Translations under genes and position numbers: made by a program
DNA from: JANYGM01 sp043764015
GTDB lineage: Bacteria > Bacteroidota > Bacteroidia > Cytophagales > Thermonemataceae
Reading direction: 5' to 3'
NCBI GenBank assembly: GCA_043764015.1
Contig: JAYUKY010000023.1
Span: 1-18,799 of the forward strand
Length of the DNA stretch: 18,799 nt
Notes under the pieces: generated by a model
Told to the model about the DNA's origin: nothing
Databases searched by the model: none
The model's input: the letters and a program-made list of their open reading frames with translations, nothing else
Shown: positions 6,811-13,121 of the stretch, one piece after another
Position numbering within the stretch: the first letter of the stretch is position 1
Layout of the letters: each line of letters begins with the position of its first letter

Positions 6811-7502
6811 TCATTTTGTATCTAAGCATTTTTGCGTATAAAGTACCCAATTATCCATATCTAAGGCACATAAATTACCATAATATCCTAATTTTACGCC
6901 AAAATCTTCTGGCTTTAAACCACGGTAACAGCCATTATCTATACCAATAATTTGTTTTTTATTTAAAATATCCTCATTGATAGATTGCAAAGAGGCTATG
7001 GTATGCCCGTGAATAATTGTTGCGGTGATGTTGGGGGGAATATAGTCATTCTCTCGTCCCCAAAGCATTGCATCATAATCATTAAAAGGCTTATCAGCTT
7101 TAAAATTGATGCCTGCGTGTACAAAAATAAGGTCCTCCATTTGGTAGCAATAAGGCAAATTTTCAAGGAAATTTTTATATTTTGTAGGAATAAGATGGTT
7201 TTTATCTAATGAAGTTGGTGTATTTTTCTCTCTTTCAAGTGCCATTATCTCGTGATTACCACTCAATGCAAATATTTGGTATTTTTGTTCTTTCCATAAT
7301 AAAATAAAATAAAATCAATTACGCCTGCACTATCATTTCCTCTACTAACATAATCTCCCAAAAAGAAAATTTGGTCATCAAAAGTTGGCTTTAATTGCTT
7401 CAAAACAAGTGCTTTAAGTGTTTTTGAGCAACCGTGAATATCACCAATAGCAATTCTTCTACCTTTTCCTGTTTTTTGTAAAATTATATGTTTTTCTATC
7501 AT
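6811..7502 (-). pseudogene. PPP-family serine/threonine phosphatase, frame-shifted at a TTTTA repeat
   Basis: Two frames together encode one metallophosphatase. The first part (7502-7263, ATG at 7502) has GDIHG (20-24) and GDYVSRG (49-55); the second (from the ALSGNHE motif near 7260 to 6811) has GNHE, HAG and HGHT. These are the metal and phosphate ligands of the PPP family (bacterial PrpA/ApaH-like, acting on phosphoproteins or dinucleotides). The usual Asp of GDxVDRG is Ser here. The frame break lies in three TTTTA units (minus strand; 7314-7300). Removing one unit joins the frames with the expected spacing and gives a protein of 228 residues. It may therefore be a phase-variable gene in its off state, a real pseudogene, or a sequencing error. 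threonine-synthase-like gene follows. Confidence 0.8.
7300..7314 (-). repeat. pentanucleotide repeat (TTTTA)3 inside the phosphatase gene
   Basis: On the plus strand there are three perfect TAAAA units. Each unit is 5 bp, so gain or loss of one changes frame. With two units the frame reads DFILLWKEQKYQIFALSG and continues into GNHE; with the three present it stops soon after. Confidence 0.85.
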
Positions 7503-7522
7503 ATTTTCAAATTGGTATAATT

Positions 7523-7530
7523 CAAAATTA
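7523..7530 (-). promoter_or_regulatory. possible -7 box for the phosphatase gene
   Basis: The minus strand reads TAATTTTG, a full match to TAnnTTTG, about 20 nt before the ATG at 7502. No -33 TTTG at the right distance is seen, and the box overlaps an inverted repeat. Confidence 0.3.
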
Positions 7531-7561
7531 CGAATTCCAGAAGATTTCCGTAATTCGTAAT
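7527..7561 (-). terminator. inverted repeat between gyrA and the phosphatase gene
   Basis: Perfect 10-bp arms ATTACGAATT (7527-7536) and AATTCGTAAT (7552-7561) with a 15-nt loop, 22 nt past the gyrA stop. On the minus strand TTTG follows but no long T-tract, so it is only a weak terminator candidate. The TTACGAATT wording is similar in style to the CACGAAT palindrome at 18635. Confidence 0.4.
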
Positions 7562-7582
7562 GGTTTTTTGTCAGTAAAAAAA

Positions 7583-10237
7583 TTATTCTTTCTTTTTCTC
7601 TTTTTTTGGTTTCTTTTCTGCTTTCTCTGGAGTTCCTTCTGCGACTTCTTCAGTTTCATCATCTAAAACATCATCAGTTTCATCTTCCAAAACGTCATCA
7701 ACTACGTCTTCTAGCACTTCTTGTGCTTCTAATGGCACGAGTGCATCAAGGTCAGAAGGCTCTTTTTCTTCTCCCTCAACATAGCCAATTTTAGTGATAG
7801 AAGCTATTTCGTCCCCTTTTCCTAGTCTGATAAGTTTCACACCTTGCGTAGCACGTCCCATAATGCGTAAGTTCGCCACACTCATACGAATAGTCATACC
7901 AGATTTACAAATAATCATCAAATCATCTGTATCTATAACATCATTGATAGCCACTATTTTACCAGTTTTTTCGCTGATATTTAAGGTACGAACACCTTTT
8001 CCGCCACGTTTTGCAATCCTGTAACTAGAAACTTCAGAACGTTTGCCATAACCGTTTTTAGAAACTACCAGAAGTTGTGTATTTTCTTCACTCACACACA
8101 CCATTCCAACCACTTGTTCTATTTCAGAATTAAGCCTGATAGCTCTCACGCCTGTTGCACCACGTCCCATAGAACGAATTTGGCTTTCATTAAAGCGCAC
8201 AGCACGTCCAGAGTCTGTTGCAATTAAAATTTCATCATTTCCAGTTGTCAAACGCACTTCTAAAAGCATATCCCCTTCATTGATATTGATAGCATTGATA
8301 CCACCACTACGAGGACGAGAAAACTCTTCTAAACGTGTTTTTTTCATTGTACCGTTTTTGGTACACATAATAATATAGTGATTATTGATGTAATCAGCAT
8401 CTTTTAGGTTATTGACGTTGATAACTGTTCTCACTTTGTCGCCTTTTTCTATCTGAATAAGGTTTTGAATAGCCCTTCCTTGTGCAGTTTTGCTACCTTC
8501 TGGAATTTGATAGCCTTTCAACCAAAAAATCTTACCCAAATCAGTGAAAAACAACAAATAATTATGCGTTGAAGCTATAAACAAATGCTCTGTAAAATCA
8601 TCTGTTTTTGTTTTTGCGCCACGTGAGCCTGTGCCTCCTCTACTTTGTGTGCGGTATTCTGTAAGAGAAGTACGCTTTATAAAACCATTGTGAGAAACCG
8701 TAAACACAACTTGCTCATCAACAATCATATCTTCATCTGTAAATTCATCAGCTACATAAACAATCTCTGTACGGCGTTTGTCGGCATATTTGTCACGAAT
8801 TTCTGTTAATTCATCTTGCAAAATAGTCTTTCTACGGCTTTCATTAGCAAGAATATCTTTCAAATCAGTAATAAAAAGCTGAATTTGGCGGTTTTCTTCT
8901 ATTATTTTATCTCTTTCCATACCTGTAAGGCGTTGCAGACGCATTTCCAAAACAGCTTTTGCTTGCAAATCAGAAAAAGAATAATTTGTAATCAATTCAT
9001 TTTTAGCAGTTTCTGGGTCTCTTGCCTCACGAATGGTTTTGATAACGGCATCAAGATTATCCAAAGCAATTAAAAAACCTTCCAAAATATGCGCCCTTTT
9101 AAGAGCTTCTTTCAAATCATATTCAGTACGCCTCGTAATCACCTCGTAGCGGTGTTCTACGTAATGTTTTATCAAATCTTTCAAATTGAGTGTATAAGGT
9201 CTGCCTTTCACCAAAGCCACATTATTCACACTAAAAGAAGATTGTAATTGTGTATATTTATACAAATTATTCAAAACAACATTCGCAATAGCATCACGTT
9301 TTAGGTCATAAACCACACGCAAGCCATCTCTATCAGACTCATCTCTCAAATCAGAAATACCTTCAATTTTCTTTTCATTGATAAGTTGTGCCGTTTTTTC
9401 TATCATAGACGCTTTATTGACCATATACGGAATTTCCGTTACCACAATTTGATCTTTGCCAGATTTTGATGTTTCAAAATTGACCTTTGCACGCATCACC
9501 ACACGCCCACGACCAGTTTCAAGACCAGCCCTCACACCATTATAACCATAAATAATGCCACCAGTAGGGAAATCAGGGGCTTTTACGTGCTTGATAAGCT
9601 CCGAAATAGCTACATCAGCATCATCAAGATACAAGAAAATGCCTTCAATAAGTTCACCCAAATTGTGAGGAGCCATATTAGTAGCCATACCAACGGCAAT
9701 TCCAGACGTTCCGTTCATCAAAAGATTAGGGATTTTGGCAGGAAGTACGGTTGGCTCTTCCAAAGAATCATCAAAATTAGGCTGAAAATTAACTGTTTCT
9801 TTGTTCAAATCCAGCAAAAGCTCTTCTGCAATACGAGAAAGACGAGCCTCCGTATAACGCATAGATGCAGGAGAATCACCATCAACAGACCCAAAGTTAC
9901 CTTGTCCGTCCACAAGCGGATAACGCAACGACCAAGGTTGCGCCATACGCACAAGCGTATCATACACAGAGGCATCACCGTGAGGGTGGTATTTGCCCAG
10001 CACATCTCCCACAATACGAGCAGATTTTTTGTAGGCTTTATTGTGATAAACGCCCAGTTCGGACATACCAAAAAGTACACGTCTATGGACAGGTTTTAGT
10101 CCATCTCTTACATCAGGAATAGCCCTAGAAACAATCACAGACATAGAATAATCTATGTAAGCGGTGCGCATTTCATCTTCTATATTGATGGGAATAATAT
10201 TAGAAAAAGCTAAGGGAAGGTCGGTTTCGTTTGCCAT
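7583..10237 (-). CDS. gyrA: DNA gyrase subunit A
   Basis: Cytoplasmic type II topoisomerase subunit, 884 residues, which with GyrB adds negative supercoils. Visible: N-terminal breakage-reunion domain with the DYSMSVIVSRAIPDVRDGLK block, the helix KYHPHGDASVYD and the DNA-linking Tyr128 in MRYTEARL. The C-terminal beta-propeller carries AKRGGKG, the GyrA box that separates gyrase from ParC. At the position of E. coli Ser83 (here residue 89) there is Ala; the Asp87 equivalent (Asp93) is kept. The last roughly 65 residues form a tail that is first strongly acidic (repeats like DDVLEDETDDV) and then lysine-rich. ATG at 10237. It is divergent from the copper cluster and not obviously co-transcribed with neighbours. 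Confidence 0.97.
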   Translation of the reverse strand: MANETDLPLAFSNIIPINIEDEMRTAYIDYSMSVIVSRAIPDVRDGLKPVHRRVLFGMSELGVYHNKAYKKSARIVGDVLGKYHPHGDASVYDTLVRMAQPWSLRYPLVDGQGNFGSVDGDSPASMRYTEARLSRIAEELLLDLNKETVNFQPNFDDSLEEPTVLPAKIPNLLMNGTSGIAVGMATNMAPHNLGELIEGIFLYLDDADVAISELIKHVKAPDFPTGGIIYGYNGVRAGLETGRGRVVMRAKVNFETSKSGKDQIVVTEIPYMVNKASMIEKTAQLINEKKIEGISDLRDESDRDGLRVVYDLKRDAIANVVLNNLYKYTQLQSSFSVNNVALVKGRPYTLNLKDLIKHYVEHRYEVITRRTEYDLKEALKRAHILEGFLIALDNLDAVIKTIREARDPETAKNELITNYSFSDLQAKAVLEMRLQRLTGMERDKIIEENRQIQLFITDLKDILANESRRKTILQDELTEIRDKYADKRRTEIVYVADEFTDEDMIVDEQVVFTVSHNGFIKRTSLTEYRTQSRGGTGSRGAKTKTDDFTEHLFIASTHNYLLFFTDLGKIFWLKGYQIPEGSKTAQGRAIQNLIQIEKGDKVRTVINVNNLKDADYINNHYIIMCTKNGTMKKTRLEEFSRPRSGGINAININEGDMLLEVRLTTGNDEILIATDSGRAVRFNESQIRSMGRGATGVRAIRLNSEIEQVVGMVCVSEENTQLLVVSKNGYGKRSEVSSYRIAKRGGKGVRTLNISEKTGKIVAINDVIDTDDLMIICKSGMTIRMSVANLRIMGRATQGVKLIRLGKGDEIASITKIGYVEGEEKEPSDLDALVPLEAQEVLEDVVDDVLEDETDDVLDDETEEVAEGTPEKAEKKPKKEKKKE

Positions 10238-10310
10238 TTATTTTTAAAATGTTTTCTTCTTTTTTCGTTAAATCTTATATATTGATTATGATGCAATATA
10301 GTTCTTTTTT

Positions 10311-10400
10311 ATGGAAAAAACTAACTTTTTTTCAGGAAAAATAAAGAAAAAAGCAGTTTTTGTAAACTTTTTCTTATGCTTGTATGTTTGCGTTTTATGA
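10311..10400 (+). CDS. possible 29-residue leader peptide (doubtful)
   Basis: An ATG at 10311 opens a 29-codon frame with a Lys-rich start and a hydrophobic end (FFLCLYVCVL). Its stop TGA overlaps the ATG at 10397 of the next gene as ATGA, the arrangement of coupled genes. Against it, a good promoter lies within it (10359-10390), so it may not be transcribed. Confidence 0.2.
   Translation: MEKTNFFSGKIKKKAVFVNFFLCLYVCVL
10359..10390 (+). promoter_or_regulatory. promoter of the copper cluster
   Basis: TTTG (10359-10362), 20 nt, TATGTTTG (10383-10390), a full match to the Bacteroidota consensus. Transcription would start at about 10395-10397, almost on the ATG at 10397, so the first mRNA would be nearly leaderless. 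Confidence 0.55.
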
Positions 10401-10813
10401 TACTACAAAAAATATTTGTATTGTTGCTAATTTTGTTGTTTGGTGCGTTTTTCACGCCCAAACGAGCGTTAGCGTGCAAAAAAATCAATGAAAGTAGCAT
10501 AAAAAAAGATTGTTGTAAAAAATCTTTAAAAGAGAACTCAAAAGAAAGTGCGACAAAAAATCTTACAACAGAAAAAAAATCTTGTTGTGAGAAAACTATT
10601 GAAAGCGTCAAAAACATCAAAAAAAGTGCCAGCCAAGGTGAATGTAGTGACTGTTCTTGTGATAACACTTGCTCAAATGTTGCTTTGGTGATTCCCTTTG
10701 CGTTGGGATTAGAAGAGAGAATAGCTTTTATCATTCCTAGCAATTATTTTGACACCAAATCCTATCTTTCCACAGGATTTTTATCAGTTTGGACTCCCCC
10801 AAATATAAGCTAA
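10397..10813 (+). CDS. small exported Cys-rich protein of copper clusters
   Basis: The protein has 138 residues from this ATG. A signal peptide (ILQKIFVLLLILLFGAFF, then PKRALA and a Cys) is followed by a Lys/Glu/Ser-rich middle with CC pairs (DCCKK, SCCEK) and a CSDCSCDNTC cluster, suited to binding soft metals such as Cu(I). The C-terminus YLSTGFLSVWTPPNIS resembles a motif I recall from unnamed proteins next to multicopper oxidases in Flavobacteria; that is memory, not a search. Function unknown; periplasmic metal binding is inference. The frame is also open from ATG 10376, seven residues earlier, but that ATG lies inside the predicted promoter. It is the first gene of the copper cluster. 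A hairpin follows at 10848-10879. Confidence 0.65.
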   Translation: MILQKIFVLLLILLFGAFFTPKRALACKKINESSIKKDCCKKSLKENSKESATKNLTTEKKSCCEKTIESVKNIKKSASQGECSDCSCDNTCSNVALVIPFALGLEERIAFIIPSNYFDTKSYLSTGFLSVWTPPNIS

Positions 10814-10847
10814 AATACCCTCAACAGCCCAAAAACCATTTATTTTC

Positions 10848-10879
10848 AAATATTTAAAGTTTTTTTACTTTGAATATTT
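10848..10879 (+). terminator. AT-rich hairpin after the Cys-rich gene
   Basis: Arms AAATATTTAAAGT (10848-10860) and ACTTTGAATATTT (10867-10879) pair at 12 of 13 positions around a T6 loop. It lies 34 nt past the stop and 57 nt before the next ATG, so it could attenuate or process the transcript. No T-tract follows. Confidence 0.4.
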
Positions 10880-10936
10880 AGGATAACTGTTTTCAAAATC
10901 ATTTTCAAAAAACTCAAGAATTAAAATTTTCTAACA

Positions 10937-11821
10937 ATGAAATCAATAACAAATTTGTTGATGGTAATCACTGTATTACTTTCAATGTCAGCGTGCTACG
11001 GGCAAATCAAAGATGCCAAAACGGAAACCGTAAAAATTTACGGAAACTGTGGAATGTGCAAAACAACCATAGAAATGGCAGGAAACAACAAAAAAATCTC
11101 CAAAGTAAGTTGGGACAAAGAAACCAAAATGGCTACGCTTACCTACAACCCAAACAAAACCTCACAAGACGAAATTTTTAAAAAAATTGCGCTTGCAGGT
11201 TATGATAGCGACAAATTTCTTGCGCCAGATGACGTGTACGCAAAACTTCCTGATTGTTGCCATTATGACAGAGCCAAAAAAGAAATGCCAAAAATGGAAA
11301 AAACAGAAATGAAAGAAGACCATTCTGGGCATAATCACGAGGCAAAAACAGAAGCAAAAACAGACATAAAGCAAGAAGGAAATCAGTCAAATAATGAACT
11401 GAAAACAGTTTTTGATAATTATTTTGCGCTGAAAGATGCACTTGTAAAAACTGATGCAAATACCGCTTCTATGGCTGCAAAAGCACTTTCTGGAGCTATT
11501 AGTGCTGTTAAAATGGATAAACTAACGACAACAGAACATACCGCTTTTATGGCAAATATGAAAGATTTGAATTCTCATACAAAGTTTATCTCAGAAAGTA
11601 AGGAAATAAACACGCAAAGAACGCATTTTATGGCACTTTCAAAAAATATGTATGCCCTCATTAAGGCTACAAAGCCAGAAATGCCCGTTTATTACCAGTT
11701 TTGCCCAATGGCAAATGACGGCAAAGGCGCAAATTGGTTGAGCAAAGAAAATACTATAAAAAACCCTTACTACGGCTCTCAGATGATGAATTGTGGTAAA
11801 ACGGTAGAAACTATTAAGTAG
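10937..11821 (+). CDS. exported HMA-domain + DUF3347 metal-binding protein
   Basis: The protein has 294 residues. A hydrophobic N-terminus ends at SMSAC-YGQ, which fits a signal peptide or a weak lipobox (Cys20). An HMA (ferredoxin-like, copper-chaperone) domain spans about 30-95 with metal pair C38-G-M-C41, followed by a CC pair at 107-108. A His/Met/Glu-rich linker (His129, 132, 134) leads to a DUF3347 domain (about 155-294) with its typical end: FCPMANDGKGANWLS, NPYYG and MMNCG (Cys256, Cys286). DUF3347 also occurs fused to CusB-type efflux adaptors, pointing to periplasmic copper/silver handling. It probably passes Cu(I) to partners such as the oxidase encoded downstream. Second gene of the cluster; the next starts 108 nt on. 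Confidence 0.82.
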   Translation: MKSITNLLMVITVLLSMSACYGQIKDAKTETVKIYGNCGMCKTTIEMAGNNKKISKVSWDKETKMATLTYNPNKTSQDEIFKKIALAGYDSDKFLAPDDVYAKLPDCCHYDRAKKEMPKMEKTEMKEDHSGHNHEAKTEAKTDIKQEGNQSNNELKTVFDNYFALKDALVKTDANTASMAAKALSGAISAVKMDKLTTTEHTAFMANMKDLNSHTKFISESKEINTQRTHFMALSKNMYALIKATKPEMPVYYQFCPMANDGKGANWLSKENTIKNPYYGSQMMNCGKTVETIK

Positions 11822-11824
11822 AAA

Positions 11825-11863
11825 ATTACACAATTTTATATAAAATTTCCAAAATTGTGTAAT
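11825..11863 (+). terminator. 13-bp AT-rich hairpin after the HMA-DUF3347 gene
   Basis: Perfect arms ATTACACAATTTT (11825-11837) and its complement (11851-11863) with a 13-nt loop begin 3 nt past the stop codon. The place fits a terminator or mRNA-stabilising stem; there is no long T-run after it. Confidence 0.5.
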
Positions 11864-11929
11864 AAATACGCCCAAATATTTTGGAATTTTGTGTTGTAGA
11901 AATCCCTCTACAAATAAACTTTATTAACA

Positions 11930-12238
11930 ATGAAAGATATGCAAAAATGTATTGATGCCTGCTTTATGTGTGTGGCTGATTGCGAAAAATGTGGTACTGC
12001 TTGTATCAACGAAGGAATGAAAGAATGTGCTTTATTGTGTCGTGATTGCGCAGACATTTGCGCACTTTGTGCAAGATTATGCGCAAGAGGGTCGCAGTTT
12101 TCTGCGGAAATATGCGCTTTGTGTGTGAAATGTTGTGAGGCTTGCGCCAAAGAGTGTGAAAAACATGCAACACACCACGACCATTGCAAAAAATGCGCTG
12201 ATGCTTGCAAAAAATGTGCTGAGGCTTGCAAAATGTAA
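11930..12238 (+). CDS. four-helix-bundle copper-binding (Csp/DUF326-like) protein
   Basis: The protein has 102 residues, 23 of them Cys, placed mainly as CxxC and CxxxC along helices (for example C7-C11-C14-C18-C21-C25), plus His79, 82, 83 and 85. This is the pattern of copper storage proteins and DUF326 proteins, where Cys side chains line the core of a four-helix bundle and bind many Cu(I) ions. There is no signal peptide, so it should be a cytosolic store like Csp3. Lys-rich helix ends (CKKCADACKKC) keep it soluble. It sits in the middle of the copper cluster, flanked by hairpins on both sides, so it may be expressed at its own level. Confidence 0.88.
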   Translation: MKDMQKCIDACFMCVADCEKCGTACINEGMKECALLCRDCADICALCARLCARGSQFSAEICALCVKCCEACAKECEKHATHHDHCKKCADACKKCAEACKM

Positions 12239-12258
12239 GTAGTTGAGTGAAAAAATGA

Positions 12259-12299
12259 TAACAAATACTTATATGTTTCTAATATATAAGTATTTGTTA
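12259..12299 (+). terminator. 16-bp AT-rich hairpin after the copper-store gene
   Basis: Perfect 16-bp arms (12259-12274 and 12284-12299; TAACAAATACTTATAT) with a 9-nt loop, starting 20 nt past the stop. It lies only 38 nt before the next ATG, so it may be a terminator or a regulator-binding palindrome. Confidence 0.5.
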
Positions 12300-12337
12300 A
12301 TCAATTATTTATATAATTAAATTTAAATTACAAGACA

Positions 12338-13060
12338 ATGACACATACCTATCAAGTAACAGGAATGACCTGCGGAAATTGTGAGGCAAAAGTAAAATCA
12401 GCCTTGCTTTTGGTGGAAAACGTGACAAAAGTAGAAGTTTCAAAAGCTGACAATACCGCCACAATCACAATGGATAAGCACGTTTCAATAAATGAATTTC
12501 AGAAGGCACTAGGCGGAAGTGAAGGCAAATATCAAATTTCTGCCGTTAGCCACAATGAAGCAATAGAACAATCAAAATCTTGGCTAGAAACCTACAAACC
12601 GCTTTTATTGGTTTTTGGTTATATAGGTTTAGTGAGTGTTTTAGTACAAATAAATAATCATCATTCTGATATGATGCAACTAATGCGCCATTTTATGGTA
12701 GGCTTTTTCTTGACGTTTTCGTTTTTTAAGTTATTGAATATCAAAGGTTTTGCCGAAAGTTACGTAATGTATGATGTTTTGGCAAAAATAGTCCCTGCGT
12801 GGGCATACGTGTATGTTTTCGTGGAATTGGGCTTAGGAATAGCGTTTTTAGTTGATTTTAATCCGTTTGTTACCAACGTGGTGGCACTTGTGGTGATGAG
12901 TATCAGCATTATAGGCGTTTTGCAAGCAGTTTTTAATAAGCAAAAAATACAATGTGCATGTCTGGGAACTGTTTTTAACTTGCCAATGAGTACAGTAACC
13001 ATTATTGAAGATGCTTTAATGATTGTAATGAGTGGTTTTATGATTTTTTCAATAAAATAA
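12338..13060 (+). CDS. HMA domain fused to MauE/DoxX-like membrane protein
   Basis: The protein has 240 residues. The N-terminal HMA domain (1-70) has GMTCGNC (9-15), the Cu(I)-binding loop, on the cytoplasmic side since no signal peptide precedes it. Four membrane helices follow (about 88-105, 115-133, 152-176 and 180-200), then a C206-A-C208 pair in CACLGTVFNLPMS and a last helix. This last motif occurs in MauE/DoxX-like membrane proteins thought to move reducing power or disulfides. A plausible role is coupling cytosolic copper sensing or delivery to redox chemistry in the membrane; that is inference. The multicopper oxidase gene follows 61 nt later without a hairpin, so the two are probably co-transcribed. 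Confidence 0.8.
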   Translation: MTHTYQVTGMTCGNCEAKVKSALLLVENVTKVEVSKADNTATITMDKHVSINEFQKALGGSEGKYQISAVSHNEAIEQSKSWLETYKPLLLVFGYIGLVSVLVQINNHHSDMMQLMRHFMVGFFLTFSFFKLLNIKGFAESYVMYDVLAKIVPAWAYVYVFVELGLGIAFLVDFNPFVTNVVALVVMSISIIGVLQAVFNKQKIQCACLGTVFNLPMSTVTIIEDALMIVMSGFMIFSIK

Positions 13061-13121
13061 AAAATAAGGGTAGAATGAAATTAGTAATAAAAATTTTAAC
13101 AAAAATATTTCAATTCATAAA

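Noticed and set aside
9587..10099. 170-codon plus-strand frame inside gyrA
   Set aside because: Antisense to the most conserved part of gyrA; its composition follows from the gyrA codons.
10311..10400. Leader-peptide model with ATGA coupling considered as the main start of the copper cluster
   Set aside because: A well-matched promoter lies inside it, so it is listed only as a doubtful feature.
10321..10743. 140-codon open frame on the minus strand opposite the Cys-rich gene
   Set aside because: The plus-strand frame has a signal peptide, Cys clusters and a promoter; the minus frame is low-complexity, has no family look and lies opposite it.
11908..12264. 118-codon minus-strand frame rich in Ala/His/Ser-Gln repeats
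   Set aside because: It is the antisense of the Cys-rich copper store; the repeats reflect the repeated TGC/TGT codons.
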